Positions 41,789 to 51,560 of a stretch of DNA of 64,000 nt are shown one piece after another. Position 1 is the first letter of the stretch. Each line of letters starts with the position of its first letter. This DNA is from Enterovibrio norvegicus FF-33 (lineage in GTDB: Bacteria > Pseudomonadota > Gammaproteobacteria > Enterobacterales > Vibrionaceae), in contig NZ_AJYD02000038.1 of NCBI RefSeq assembly GCF_000286835.2, forward strand, positions 379,916 through 443,915. Direction: 5' to 3'. The notes beneath the pieces were generated by a model. The model had not been told where the DNA came from and did no database searches. It worked only from the letters and a program-made list of their open reading frames with translations. Position numbers and translations under genes: made by a program.

Positions 41789-44185
41789 ATGAAAAATATA
41801 TTCTCTAAAAAGCTTCACTGGATCATCTGCGCTATCGGCACCGTTATCGCCATATGCAGTGGCATTTCAGTCAACTATCTTGAAGCCGAAAAACGTCAAA
41901 GTACGTTCAATACATTGATAGAGCAAAAGCTCAAAGTACTCGAGAAAGCGTTTTTCTCCTTTAATGAACTGCAGTTAACCGCACAGTTGTACTTCCAGAG
42001 CAGTGAAAGTCTAGATAAAGAAAAATTCCAGCAATTCCTTGCCAGCAGCACCCGAGAAGGGTCTGGCATTCATTCGGTTTTCTGGCTTCCGAAGGTGGCC
42101 AAGGTTTCCAGCTCCCAATTTGAAGACCAAGTGATAAACACAGAAGGCCAAAGTTACGTCGGGTACAAACTGTTCCCCCAAACCACCGACAATTGTTCAT
42201 GGTCTCTGAACGATTTCACCTTCCCAGTGTTGTATGTGTCACCGCAAAATCAGGCAGAAAACTACATAGGTTGGCGAGCAGAATCTACGTGTCAATTTGC
42301 TTATGCGATGGAAAGAGCTTTCTTTCAGCGACGACCTGAAGCCAGTTTTTTTGTTCAGGACACGGGAAGCGGTGTTCGTCTTTTTTCCGCGGTAATGAAC
42401 AACGAGAAACTACGTGGCTACCTTGTTACTTCCATCTACTTTGATTCATTCTTTGCCGCCATCTGGCCTGACTATAAGACACTCGATAATCTACATATTT
42501 CGGTGATGCCTCAATTTAGCGCTAAAGGTGACGCATCTTCGCTTCTCTTTTCATCCGGCGATGAGTCAACATCATCTCCGGATGTTCATACCGAAACCGT
42601 GCGTCATTTGGTTAAAATCCCCGGCAGTGAAGAGGGACTTTGGATTGCCTTCGCACATACCAATCAGAACTTCATGGGGTATCGATACAGCATTATCATG
42701 ACAGTACTTGGTATCCTATTAACGTTTGCGACGAGTGTTTGTGTATGGTCGTATTCCAGCCGGCTTGAACTGGCAAATCGATTGGTTAAGGAGCAAACCA
42801 AAAAGCTGCGTTTTCAGGCCTATCACGATAACCTCACTTCACTCAACAACAGACTCGCACTTGAAAAGAGACTCAAGCAGGAACAATTGCAGCTACAACT
42901 TGGTGAAAGTGACGGCTTTTCAATCCTTTTCATCGACCTTGATAGGTTCAAACAGGTGAACGACTCTCTTGGGCATCTTATCGGTGATAAGCTTTTGCAG
43001 GCGGTGGCAGAAAGAATTTATTTTGCAACGCCAGAAAAGCATCGCAGTTTCCGTTTTGGTGGGGACGAGTTTGTTGTTTGTTTAAGTGGCATCGTCGACC
43101 AAGAAAGCGCCCGTCGTTTCGCCAACACATACCGTGACGCGCTCGATCAGCCCTACATGATTGACGGACATAACATTCAGGTCGGTGCAAGTATCGGCAT
43201 CTCAAGAATTACCGAATATCGATTTACCTTGTTGGACATTATTCAACAAGCGGATATCGCGATGTATCACGCGAAAGCAAGTGGTGAAGCTATCACCTTT
43301 TATAACGAGAAGATGCTCAAGCGCATTCAAACTCGTTTCAATATTGAACAAGAACTCTCTTATGCCATCGATAACAAACAGTTCTCTCTCGTCTTCCAGC
43401 CAATATGTAGAGGGGAAAATGTCGCCCATTTTGAGGCACTACTTCGATGGAACCACCCAACGCTTGGCAATATCTCTCCGATGGATTTCATCTCAATTGC
43501 CGAAGACACTAACCAAATTCATGCGCTTGGTCGCTGGGTACTGAACAACGTTTGTGGCTTGTTGGCCCAATGGAAAAAAATCGCCGAAAATGATCACTTT
43601 CCAGGGATCACGGTGAACGTATCGCCAAAACAACTCAATGACCCTACATTTATTGGCTTCGTTAAGACATTGCTGGAAACACATGCGATACCCCATCAAA
43701 AGCTGGGCATTGAGATTACCGAATCCATATTGATGGAAGATGGAAAAACCACTGCTGCGTCGCTATCTGAGCTAAAACATATCGGAATACGCCTTTATCT
43801 TGACGACTTCGGCACTGGGTACTCGTCTCTCGCGGTGCTACAACAATATGCATTTGATGTATTGAAGATAGACAGGCACTTTATTACCAGCATCCACGGA
43901 GAAGAAGATAAATCATCCACCTTATGTGCCGCTATTATCCAGTTGTCGCGAGTATTGGGACTAGAGGTCGTTGCCGAAGGCGTTGAAACTGACGAACAGT
44001 TGACTTGGCTCAACGCGCAAGGCTGTGAGTATATCCAAGGCTACATTAAATCCAAACCATTGCCTGTTGAAAAATTATCCGCATGGCACCCAGCATGCCA
44101 AGCAATAGAACCTAGCAGTCTAAAAATCAGTCGCCCAACACACCCACGCTTAACATCGCTGAACCCAGCCAACAATCAGGTATAA
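41789..44185 (+). CDS. CHASE-GGDEF-EAL cyclic-di-GMP turnover protein
   Basis: The roughly 798-residue inner-membrane protein has an N-terminal helix (about 9-28), a periplasmic CHASE-like sensor (HSVFWLPKVAKVSSSQFED, YAMERAFFQRRPEASFFVQ), a second helix (IIMTVLGILLTFATSVCVW), a GGDEF domain with intact FGGDEFVV and an EAL domain with HFEALLRW, DDFGTGYSSL and VVAEGVET. Both the cyclase and phosphodiesterase motifs are intact, so either or both activities are possible. A possible TTG start lies 11 codons upstream. Confidence 0.92.
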   Translation: MKNIFSKKLHWIICAIGTVIAICSGISVNYLEAEKRQSTFNTLIEQKLKVLEKAFFSFNELQLTAQLYFQSSESLDKEKFQQFLASSTREGSGIHSVFWLPKVAKVSSSQFEDQVINTEGQSYVGYKLFPQTTDNCSWSLNDFTFPVLYVSPQNQAENYIGWRAESTCQFAYAMERAFFQRRPEASFFVQDTGSGVRLFSAVMNNEKLRGYLVTSIYFDSFFAAIWPDYKTLDNLHISVMPQFSAKGDASSLLFSSGDESTSSPDVHTETVRHLVKIPGSEEGLWIAFAHTNQNFMGYRYSIIMTVLGILLTFATSVCVWSYSSRLELANRLVKEQTKKLRFQAYHDNLTSLNNRLALEKRLKQEQLQLQLGESDGFSILFIDLDRFKQVNDSLGHLIGDKLLQAVAERIYFATPEKHRSFRFGGDEFVVCLSGIVDQESARRFANTYRDALDQPYMIDGHNIQVGASIGISRITEYRFTLLDIIQQADIAMYHAKASGEAITFYNEKMLKRIQTRFNIEQELSYAIDNKQFSLVFQPICRGENVAHFEALLRWNHPTLGNISPMDFISIAEDTNQIHALGRWVLNNVCGLLAQWKKIAENDHFPGITVNVSPKQLNDPTFIGFVKTLLETHAIPHQKLGIEITESILMEDGKTTAASLSELKHIGIRLYLDDFGTGYSSLAVLQQYAFDVLKIDRHFITSIHGEEDKSSTLCAAIIQLSRVLGLEVVAEGVETDEQLTWLNAQGCEYIQGYIKSKPLPVEKLSAWHPACQAIEPSSLKISRPTHPRLTSLNPANNQV

Positions 44186-44188
44186 TAA

Positions 44189-44208
44189 AAGCGGCTAATC
44201 AGCCGCTT
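44189..44208. terminator. Hairpin between GGDEF-EAL gene and ndh
   Basis: Perfect palindrome AAGCGGCTAATCAGCCGCTT with AT-rich flanks, four bases after the first gene and 18 bases from the end of the convergent ndh gene. Confidence 0.8.
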
Positions 44209-44226
44209 AATATTCAATATTAGATT

Positions 44227-45519
44227 TTAGTGCAGTTTCAACGACGGTCGAAGCACGCGGTTAATTCGACTCACAACCATCATCAATCCGGTTTTTAACA
44301 CCCCATGAAGCGCGATTTGATGCATGCGATATAGCGAAATGTATACCAGACGCGCAAGCCGCCCCTCAACCATCATTGAGCCACTAGTCAGGTTACCCAT
44401 CAAGCTACCCACGGTAGAAAAACGACTGAGTGACACTAAAGACCCATGATCTTTGTAGATATAAGGTTTCAACTCACGGTCGGTGATTTTCGCTACGATG
44501 TTTGAGAAACAACGACTGGCCATCTGGTGCGCTGACTGAGCGCGCGGAGGCACCATGGTGCCATCAGCTTGCTCGCATGCTGCACAATCCCCTAACACGA
44601 AGATATCGTCGTCACGCGTAGTTTGCAGTGTAGGTTTCACCACTAACTGATTAATACGGTTAGTTTCAAGCCCTGCGATCTCTTTCAGAAAATCTGGCGC
44701 TTTAATGCCTGCTGCCCATACCATGATTTGCGCTGAGATCTTGTCGCCATCTTTGGTCGTCAAACCATCTTCTTCCGCTTTCACAACCATGGTCGCGGTG
44801 CGCACATTTACACCTAACTTGATCAATTCTTGCTGCGCTGCACCTGAAATCCGCGGTGGCAATGCAGGAAGAATGCGCTCGCCCGCCTCCACCAAGGTCA
44901 CGTTCAGCTTAGAACTGTCTAAGTCTTTGAAACCATAGTTGTGCAGTTCTTTAATCGCATTGTGAAGTTCTGCTGAGAGCTCAACACCCGTCGCGCCACC
45001 ACCAACAATCGCGATATCCACAGAGCCATTGCCAGATTTTGCATGAAGTTTTAAGAACTCGTTGTTCATTTCATTTCGGAAACGACGTGCTTGTTCTGGG
45101 CTGTCTAGGAAAATGCAGTGATCACGAACACCTTCCGTGTTGAAGTCATTGGATGTAGAGCCAATCGCCATCACAAGAATGTCATAACTTAACTCACGCT
45201 CAGGCATCAACAGTTCGCCATCTTCGTCATCGTGCAACGCTGCCAATTGAATGGTTTTATTGTCACGATCGATGTTAGCCAAACTGCCTAACTGAAAGTC
45301 AAAGTAATGGTTTCTCGCGTGTGCACGATAGCTGATCGCATCCACGCCTTCATCCAATGAACCAGTCGCTACTTCATGCAACAGAGGCTTCCATAAATGG
45401 CTTGCCTTACGATCAACAAGAGTGACCTTGGCGCGTCCCTTACGTCCAAGTGTGCGGCCTAGTTTGGTTGCCAATTCCAGGCCACCGGCACCGCCACCGA
45501 CTACGATAATTTTGGTCAC
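44227..45519 (-). CDS. ndh: NADH:quinone oxidoreductase, type II (Ndh)
   Basis: The 430-residue flavoprotein has two dinucleotide-binding motifs: [16 protein letters not shown] at the N-terminus for FAD and [17 protein letters not shown] near 175 for [16 protein letters not shown] and [11 protein letters not shown] follow. It oxidises NADH and reduces quinone without proton pumping. An FNR-type palindrome lies about 230 bp upstream. ycfP lies upstream on the same strand as in E. coli. Confidence 0.96.
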   Translation of the reverse strand: MTKIIVVGGGAGGLELATKLGRTLGRKGRAKVTLVDRKASHLWKPLLHEVATGSLDEGVDAISYRAHARNHYFDFQLGSLANIDRDNKTIQLAALHDDEDGELLMPERELSYDILVMAIGSTSNDFNTEGVRDHCIFLDSPEQARRFRNEMNNEFLKLHAKSGNGSVDIAIVGGGATGVELSAELHNAIKELHNYGFKDLDSSKLNVTLVEAGERILPALPPRISGAAQQELIKLGVNVRTATMVVKAEEDGLTTKDGDKISAQIMVWAAGIKAPDFLKEIAGLETNRINQLVVKPTLQTTRDDDIFVLGDCAACEQADGTMVPPRAQSAHQMASRCFSNIVAKITDRELKPYIYKDHGSLVSLSRFSTVGSLMGNLTSGSMMVEGRLARLVYISLYRMHQIALHGVLKTGLMMVVSRINRVLRPSLKLH

Positions 45520-45748
45520 GATTACTTCCTCACCATGATTTTAATACGAAAAAATTGTGCTACATCCCGCGTTAGTGACGCGTGATGAAAGAAAAGGTGT
45601 ATGTAGGAGGTGAGGTAAAATCTTGATCGCATGAGGTGGTGTGAGTAACAGATTTTTTATTCATTTTGGTTCTGTTCTCGCGCTATTTGTTTTTAGTGTT
45701 TTGCGCTCAACGTCACGATCAATAAGTCGAATCCATTATACAGATCAC

Positions 45749-45762
45749 TTGATCTCAATCAA
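45749..45762. promoter_or_regulatory. FNR-type site upstream of ndh
   Basis: TTGATCTCAATCAA is an exact match to the FNR consensus TTGAT-N4-ATCAA. E. coli ndh is repressed by FNR anaerobically, which makes the site meaningful, although it lies about 230 bp from the start codon, so the promoter would have to be far upstream or a second site would be needed. Confidence 0.65.
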
Positions 45763-45845
45763 TTTTTATATCTGTGAATGCATGCCAAATGCAGTGAAAA
45801 CGTTCAATTCAGTTGGGATTAACGATGTTTGATAACGTGATGAAA

Positions 45846-45886
45846 ACACAAAGGACATGAGCTGTAACAACTCATGTCCTTTGTGT
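45846..45886 (-). terminator. Long perfect hairpin downstream of ycfP
   Basis: A 16-bp perfect stem (ACACAAAGGACATGAG and its complement) with a nine-base loop lies 27 bp past the ycfP stop. On the minus strand it ends in GTGTTTTC, giving a short T-run, so it is a plausible ycfP terminator. Confidence 0.7.
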
Positions 45887-45912
45887 GAATGTCCCAAAAG
45901 TAAACCTGAATA

Positions 45913-46455
45913 TTAAGCTTGCTCTTTAAACGCTTTTATTGCCTGAAGATGATGAGAAATGCTCTTGAATTTGTGCCCCTGCACTTCATCCCAAATAATT
46001 TCATAATATGGACTAAGTGTGGATTTGCTGCGTGAATTATCCAGTAACTCGTCGTTTGTCGATAAAACGACTAAACAACGACCTGCATTTTTAACACGGA
46101 AATCTTCAACACATTTTGTGCCGATATCAGCATACTCTTCGGGCCTATCAATTCGGCCTTCCATGTTCTCTTGTGGGAACAGGTTTGGGTTGAATATCAC
46201 CTGCTTTAAACCAGTAAGAAAACCAATACGTTCAGACCAATAACCACCAAGACCCACGCCGCATATTATCGGATGCTTGTCGTCAGACAGTTCAATGTGC
46301 TTGCTGACTTCTTTGAGCAAATGCTGCATATCGTGTTTGGGATGAAGTGTGCTGTAGCTAATGAAACGAACATCTGGGTCAATGAACTGAAGTTGCATGA
46401 CCTTTTCGTGGTTTCCTGGGCTTGTTGAATCAAAGCCATGAAGATAGATAATCAC
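45913..46455 (-). CDS. ycfP: YcfP, UPF0227 alpha/beta-hydrolase-like protein
   Basis: The 180-residue protein begins [19 protein letters not shown] and contains [15 protein letters not shown], the altered nucleophile elbow of the UPF0227 family, and a late [11 protein letters not shown]. It resembles small esterases; function is unknown. Position between ndh and the thiK region is conserved with E. coli. Confidence 0.92.
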   Translation of the reverse strand: MIIYLHGFDSTSPGNHEKVMQLQFIDPDVRFISYSTLHPKHDMQHLLKEVSKHIELSDDKHPIICGVGLGGYWSERIGFLTGLKQVIFNPNLFPQENMEGRIDRPEEYADIGTKCVEDFRVKNAGRCLVVLSTNDELLDNSRSKSTLSPYYEIIWDEVQGHKFKSISHHLQAIKAFKEQA

Positions 46456-46592
46456 TGAAACTCCTTCTCACACTCGTATGGCAAACGCCAGTTTCTGCCT
46501 TGCTGATATCACAATCTATCACGCATTCACACACATTAGTTAAGGTTAAAGATCAAAGCCTCGAGAGGGTCAATAAATTCGTCATGCATTGG

Positions 46593-47447
46593 TTAAGGTT
46601 TCGTCACGCTGGCAATATCATCACTGAGCGAAGTCAATTTTTCCCTTAACGCCTTCCGCTGCTTATCGGTGAGATTACGATCGATTCGCTGAAGCAATTC
46701 ATAACGTCGACCTATATAGATAGCCATATCATTCTTATATTCATCACTCTGAAAATGTATCAGCCGAGTGAAATAGGCATTGAGCCGCTGCGCTAGATCT
46801 GGTGCTTTTCGGTTGGTGATAATATTGGCGAATTCCGCCACCAGCTCGTCACGAATGTCATAAAACACCGGACGCATTTCTATCTGATAGGTTGCCATTT
46901 CAAGCAACTGAAGCTGTTGCTTTTTGTTGACCGTATCAACCCAAAATTCCGCACGCTCCACTAAGCGATCTTGTCGCCGCTCTCGTTGTTCTCCCAACGT
47001 TCCCTTCTTCGCTTCTTCGACGCCTTCGTCAATTTTGTCATTCATTGTGCTCAGCCACTGAGCGGCCTGCTCATCACTCAATGAACGAATAAGATTAACG
47101 AGCGCAGGCGTTAAGCCTTCTACTGATGCATTGACCCTTTCATTCGCGCGCTGATGGTATGCGCCTATCTGCGAATAAGACAGCGGCTTGACCGTGTCGC
47201 GCCTCAGTTGATTCAGTAATGCTTGAATTTGTGGCAATTCAGTCTGACGGTGCCATTCATGGAAAGCGTCCAGATCTTGATCGAGCTGTTTTTGCTGAGA
47301 AGATGTCATGTCCACATAGTCAGACAGATAGTAGTCAATCCAAAACGGCAGCGTGTTGTAGGCAAACTGATTGGTACAGGCAGCAAGAGAAAACGCAGCA
47401 AGAGCAGCGAAAAACAGATTTCGGATTGGATGATGTCGTCGTTTCAT
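46593..47447 (-). CDS. DUF6279 lipoprotein
   Basis: The 284-residue protein has a lipobox (LAACTNQ, Cys24) and the family start YNTLPFWIDYYLSDYVDMTS followed by a long helical region (QQKQLDQDLDAFHEWHR, RLIHFQSDEYKNDMAIY). Function is unknown; the product is expected to be an envelope lipoprotein. It occupies the slot held by nagZ between thiK and ycfP in E. coli. Confidence 0.85.
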   Translation of the reverse strand: MKRRHHPIRNLFFAALAAFSLAACTNQFAYNTLPFWIDYYLSDYVDMTSSQQKQLDQDLDAFHEWHRQTELPQIQALLNQLRRDTVKPLSYSQIGAYHQRANERVNASVEGLTPALVNLIRSLSDEQAAQWLSTMNDKIDEGVEEAKKGTLGEQRERRQDRLVERAEFWVDTVNKKQQLQLLEMATYQIEMRPVFYDIRDELVAEFANIITNRKAPDLAQRLNAYFTRLIHFQSDEYKNDMAIYIGRRYELLQRIDRNLTDKQRKALREKLTSLSDDIASVTKP

Positions 47448-47468
47448 CTGTACCTCTTTGGTGCGCGT

Positions 47469-48311
47469 TTACTGTAATAGACTGTCTTTCAATACAGAGG
47501 TAAAACACAACGCTCGGTCTTGATAAAGGGGCTGTCCATATAATTGGTAGCCCAGTGAAAACCACAGTACGCCTAGATAATATGCCACAGGTAGCCAGCG
47601 GGCACAGGTTTCCTGCCATAGCGCCACGTTATCCATACGTCGTATTCGACAATAATGATTCACCAAGGTTTCAAGTTCGATATCATTGGCAAGCGAAGTC
47701 ATCACCAAATCTAGAGCAGGATCGCCTAATGCTGCGTATTCCCAATCAATAATTTTTAGTTCACCTGCTGGGCATTTAATCAGATTGTAATAGCCCAAAT
47801 CGTAATGACAGGTAGTCAGCGCAAGTTCACTTTTGAATGCATGATGCTGAAAGTGACAATGAATAGCCTTGATGTCGTCTGAAATCAACGTGGGGGAAAG
47901 ATGACTGAAGTAGTGGAGACCTTTCTCAAAGGGGTCGAATCGATTGGCTAGCAGCGGGAGATCGTGGACCTTTGCCTGCAATATTGCTATTGAATCCAGC
48001 GCAATGCCATCAAGCACCTCACCTTGTACCCAAGCATTAAGCAAACCATCCGAATACAGCGCGATGGGCGATGCGGCAAGCCCACTTTCGGACGCAATCA
48101 GCAGAGCGTCATGCTCATGCTGACGGCTCAAACCAAACACCTTGGTGGCTTCGCTTTTTGGCCGCCAAACAAACTGCCGACCATCTGACGCAGAAAGTTT
48201 CATACAACGGTTACTCAGACCACCATCAAGCAATTGGGCGTCGTGAATAATAAAATCAGGCCGCAGTCTTTGAATAACTGCGACCTTTTCTTGTTCAGCG
48301 TAAAGCGACAA
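47469..48311 (-). CDS. thiK: Thiamine/choline kinase-like phosphotransferase (ThiK-like)
   Basis: The 280-residue APH-fold protein has LDGGLSNRCMKLSASDGRQFVWR (shortened: LDGGLSNRC) at the nucleotide loop, the catalytic-loop segment LTTCHYDLGYYNLI (an HxDxxxxN-like HYDLGYYN) and IIDWEYAALGDPALDL for metal binding. By synteny with lpoB and ycfP it corresponds to ThiK (thiamine kinase), though choline or other small alcohols remain possible substrates. It ends 21 bases before the DUF6279 gene. Confidence 0.75.
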   Translation of the reverse strand: MSLYAEQEKVAVIQRLRPDFIIHDAQLLDGGLSNRCMKLSASDGRQFVWRPKSEATKVFGLSRQHEHDALLIASESGLAASPIALYSDGLLNAWVQGEVLDGIALDSIAILQAKVHDLPLLANRFDPFEKGLHYFSHLSPTLISDDIKAIHCHFQHHAFKSELALTTCHYDLGYYNLIKCPAGELKIIDWEYAALGDPALDLVMTSLANDIELETLVNHYCRIRRMDNVALWQETCARWLPVAYYLGVLWFSLGYQLYGQPLYQDRALCFTSVLKDSLLQ

Positions 48312-48314
48312 GGA

Positions 48315-48905
48315 CTACCATCCAATCAAAGACTTTGACTGTTTTTTACGGATTTCTGTCTCGTCAGCCCATTCGATCAAGCCAGACTCAAGATCCATCA
48401 AACGCATGGTCATCTTGTAATAAACATCTTGGTCGCTACCCGCGCTCTTATTGATGCTTGATAGATTGCCGTACAGCATGTATTGCGCGCCGACCATTTT
48501 ACCAAACTGAATCGCCGTACCTGGGTTTACCAGAGCATCGTTATTCTGGAAATCAAGCTGGTCACGAACCGCTTCAACACGGGTCATATCAACAAAACGG
48601 AACTTGCCCGACTTCAACATACGCGTGCTGATAGAATCAGTGATGGATTCCGTGTCGATGTGCTCGGCCGTTTTGTTCTTAATAGATTCGACAAACACAA
48701 TCGGTCGGCTATCACGCGTAATCGCTGCAACCGCACCAGAAGTCAGCATGCTGTCTGTCATTTCTACAGCGATTTTTTGCAGATCTGTCGAACCAAACTC
48801 AATGGTGGTTGTTTCCACTTCTTGAGCATCACCGTAGCTCACCTTTTGTGAACACCCACCCATGATGAGTGCAACACCCATCAGCGCAATCACGCTTTTA
48901 TTCAT
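48315..48905 (-). CDS. lpoB: Penicillin-binding protein activator LpoB
   Basis: The 196-residue outer-membrane lipoprotein has lipobox MGGCSQ (Cys18) and the LpoB globular domain with ITRDSRPIVFVESIKNKT, SGKFRFVDMTRVE and YKMTMRLMDLESGLIEW. LpoB stimulates the glycosyltransferase and transpeptidase of PBP1B. The linker between the lipid anchor and domain is short, as in non-enteric homologues. Three bases separate it from thiK. Confidence 0.92.
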   Translation of the reverse strand: MNKSVIALMGVALIMGGCSQKVSYGDAQEVETTTIEFGSTDLQKIAVEMTDSMLTSGAVAAITRDSRPIVFVESIKNKTAEHIDTESITDSISTRMLKSGKFRFVDMTRVEAVRDQLDFQNNDALVNPGTAIQFGKMVGAQYMLYGNLSSINKSAGSDQDVYYKMTMRLMDLESGLIEWADETEIRKKQSKSLIGW

Positions 48906-48938
48906 TCTACTTACCTGTCAATTTGATTAATGGACGTT

Positions 48939-49325
48939 TCACTGCACGTTACGCAGTGACACGCGAAAATTCTTCGCATCAGGGTTCAATGCCACACCTT
49001 GAAGTGTGATCGAATCACCACCGTAAATGGTGAACTGTCGCCACGGCGATTTACCGCTGTCGACTTCCAAGCCTTGTGCGTCATACCAGTTAAAACGGTA
49101 TTGAAGATTCTGAGCATCACCGCTTTTGTTGGTCACCTTTACCTGTGCCAATAAGCGCTCGTTCACTTCGCTGGTTTTAGCATTGCCAAATTCCAGTGAT
49201 TTACCCAGCACAGCGTTACCCAAAACCACATTCTGGTTACTGCTATCTATGCTGATTCCGGATGTATTAGCTGCACACCCTGACAATACTAACGCCGCTG
49301 ATAGCAACATCACCGCATATCGCAT
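48939..49325 (-). CDS. ycfL: YcfL family lipoprotein
   Basis: The 128-residue lipoprotein has lipobox LSGCAA and a small beta-rich domain (VLGNAVLGKSLEFGNAKTSEV, LQYRFNWYDAQGLEVDSG). The family (DUF1425) has no assigned role. The start follows GGAGG by six bases and overlaps the stop of the preceding lipoprotein gene, so translation is coupled. Confidence 0.88.
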   Translation of the reverse strand: MRYAVMLLSAALVLSGCAANTSGISIDSSNQNVVLGNAVLGKSLEFGNAKTSEVNERLLAQVKVTNKSGDAQNLQYRFNWYDAQGLEVDSGKSPWRQFTIYGGDSITLQGVALNPDAKNFRVSLRNVQ

Positions 49326-50770
49326 CATATTCCTCCTAAAATCCCTTGCCAATGAACCACTTTCCCACCTTGTCGGGACAGCCATACCAAGGTTGTTTTA
49401 CCCGGTTGAAGCGAGACTTCGATAGATTGACCATCAACCGTCATAGCATGTTTGCCGGCCGAATACATGCCACTGTATACACCCGCACTTTCAGGCAACG
49501 TTTGCCAACTGCGCGTATCCGGTTGCTCACTCAACACATTAAAAATGTTGGCGACCAAATTGCCAACACCACTTTCGTCCTTTTCAGACAGAGACTTGCG
49601 CATTTCGTTTTTCGCCACAACCCGCAAAATCTGTCGAACACTCATTGCAGGCATCGCTTCATTCAAGGCTTGTTGAGCCATGGCATTTACATTGACCACC
49701 GCCTCTGGCATCACATCTGATTCATCAATGTGAAATGACTTCTGAGGCCTAGCACTAAAAGAAGTGTAATACGGAAGTGCCAAGCTGTAGGTTTCTAGGT
49801 TGCCATTTCGGTCTGAAAACCAGATAGGTAAACGCCAATCCTGACGAGCATTAACAATACCTTGCTCATTAATCACCACGAGTTGAGATTGGCTATTCAA
49901 AGGCCGTTGGTATTTCCCATAACGTTGTTCAAGCAGTTTAAGGTCGTTTTTACGCCCCTGCTTGAACGCAACACGCATAGCGGCACTGGCGACAAATTGA
50001 TTGTCAGGTGCAACTGCCAACGCTCGGCTGAAATCAATGAACGCGCCGTTAAGGCTCCCTTCCGCTTCATACAACAATGCTGACAGATAAAAAAGATACC
50101 CATTTTGCACTGCACCAAGCATTGAGCCAGCATCAGGATAGCGAGATAACACTGCGCCAACATTATCAGAAATGCCGTTTTTCTGGGCCGAAGCCGTCGC
50201 ATTCTTCAATTCTGACTCTCGAAGTTTACGCGCGTCTTCTTGAACCTGATTAGCACGACGAGCTTCCACCAACGCTGCCGTTAAATCACCTTGCTGCACA
50301 TAGCCCAGCATCATATACAGATGCAAGAACCCCAGCTCGTAATCCGGCGGTGAATACGTCAACATATTGTCGTTGGTCAGCAGTGACCCCGCTTGATTAA
50401 ACCCTTCAGAAATTTGAATCATCGCTTGCTGTTGTTGCTCTCTCGCCGCGAGATCTGCTTGGTCAAATCCACCTTTACTAGCAGCACTATCCCCTGCGAG
50501 CAAGGCCAATCGACCGCGCTCCATACCATCCAACAGTTCACCATCGACGGACTCTGGCAGGGTTTCCAACGCTTGCGCATATTCCCCTTGAGAAGCCAAT
50601 AAATGAGTTTGCTTTAAGCCGGCAGAGTAATGACTGAACAAGCCTTGGACTGACAAATTGGCACAGCCAATTAGCCCAACACTTAGTAGGCCAACCAAAA
50701 TATGTTTTTTATTCAATGCGCTAAGAGCCCTGAGCAATACGACAGGGGCTTGCAAAATTCGATGATTCAT
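49325..50770 (-). CDS. COG3014-like lipoprotein with TPR-like repeats
   Basis: The 481-residue protein has an N-terminal signal segment with LIGCANL (Cys36), helical TPR-like repeats (about 55-280, including LGFLHLYMMLGYVQQGDLTA and GAFIDFSRALAVAPDNQF) and a C-terminal beta-rich region. Genes of this type commonly sit beside ycfL and lpoB in Vibrionaceae, which suggests an envelope role, perhaps with the PBP1B machinery. No function is established. It starts where hinT stops. Confidence 0.8.
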   Translation of the reverse strand: MNHRILQAPVVLLRALSALNKKHILVGLLSVGLIGCANLSVQGLFSHYSAGLKQTHLLASQGEYAQALETLPESVDGELLDGMERGRLALLAGDSAASKGGFDQADLAAREQQQQAMIQISEGFNQAGSLLTNDNMLTYSPPDYELGFLHLYMMLGYVQQGDLTAALVEARRANQVQEDARKLRESELKNATASAQKNGISDNVGAVLSRYPDAGSMLGAVQNGYLFYLSALLYEAEGSLNGAFIDFSRALAVAPDNQFVASAAMRVAFKQGRKNDLKLLEQRYGKYQRPLNSQSQLVVINEQGIVNARQDWRLPIWFSDRNGNLETYSLALPYYTSFSARPQKSFHIDESDVMPEAVVNVNAMAQQALNEAMPAMSVRQILRVVAKNEMRKSLSEKDESGVGNLVANIFNVLSEQPDTRSWQTLPESAGVYSGMYSAGKHAMTVDGQSIEVSLQPGKTTLVWLSRQGGKVVHWQGILGGI

Positions 50771-51120
50771 TAGCCGAGAAGCAACGGGCCTAATGGACGA
50801 CCGCCTAGTAGGTGCATATGAATATGATACACCTCCTGACCACCGTGATTATTACAGTTCATGATGAGGCGATAGCCATTTTCAGCAATGCCTTCTTCTT
50901 CTGCTAGCTTGCGAGCCACGGTAAACATACGACCCATTGCCGCTTCGTCATCCGCTTCGATATCGTTCACGGTTGGGATCAGTTTGTTTGGGATAATAAG
51001 CATATGGCTTGGCGCGCGGGGATTGATGTCACGGAAGGCAGTAACAAGATCGTCCTGATAAACGATGTCTGCTGGGATTTCCCTACGGATAATTTTACTG
51101 AATATTGTTTCTTCAGCCAC
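50770..51120 (-). CDS. hinT: HinT purine nucleoside phosphoramidase (HIT family)
   Basis: The 116-residue protein has [19 protein letters not shown] and the histidine triad [14 protein letters not shown] near the C-terminus. HinT hydrolyses adenosine phosphoramidates and lysyl-AMP. The GTG start lies six bases after a GGAG site and aligns with E. coli HinT; the tail is a few residues shorter than in E. coli. First gene of the hinT-ycfL-lpoB-thiK group. Confidence 0.95.
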   Translation of the reverse strand: MAEETIFSKIIRREIPADIVYQDDLVTAFRDINPRAPSHMLIIPNKLIPTVNDIEADDEAAMGRMFTVARKLAEEEGIAENGYRLIMNCNNHGGQEVYHIHMHLLGGRPLGPLLLG

Positions 51121-51560
51121 GGGCAGCTCCAAATGAATGATTTCATGAAGATGTCAGTATGCTAGAGACAAACACATTGAGCAATAATGAACAGTGTTTT
51201 TATCCAATTCAATCGAGGCGTCTGTCCCGATTTTTACTTTTCGTTACAAAACGGCGTGATTTGATGATGGGTAGCTAAATGCACCTATCAATCATCAGTC
51301 ACTTATTAACCACTTTCTCAACAAATTTGCGTCGCACTTCAAAGACTCGAAATGCCGACACATTTTAATCATAAAGTTTTTGAAATACTTGCGGATGATA
51401 AGAATAGCGATGTGTTAGAAGTCATCAATCAACTTTTTTAGTAATGGAAGAAAGTATGGTTAGCGACCATCAATCACCTTCTGTTGTAACACTTTAGCGG
51501 CTCGCAATGTTGGGCAGCATTTCTGGGAGACATTAGCCTGTGGCTAGTGGGAGGAAACAA
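51121..51560. other. Intergenic region between hinT and chemoreceptor genes
   Basis: A 440-bp gap between divergent genes. It must hold both promoters, but I saw no clear operator, hairpin or small gene; only the strong GGGAGG ribosome-binding site of the chemoreceptor near its end is distinct. Confidence 0.5.

Larger units (their letters stand above)
45520..45912. other. Regulatory gap between ycfP and ndh
   Basis: A 393-bp gene-free region. It contains the FNR-like site at 45749-45762 and the ycfP terminator hairpin at 45846-45886. A 63-codon plus-strand frame at 45641-45832 has no ribosome-binding site or recognisable product and was not accepted as a gene. Confidence 0.6.

Noticed and set aside
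45641..45832. Plus-strand 63-codon frame in the ycfP-ndh gap
   Set aside because: No ribosome-binding site, no family resemblance, and it overlaps the FNR-type site; treated as non-coding.
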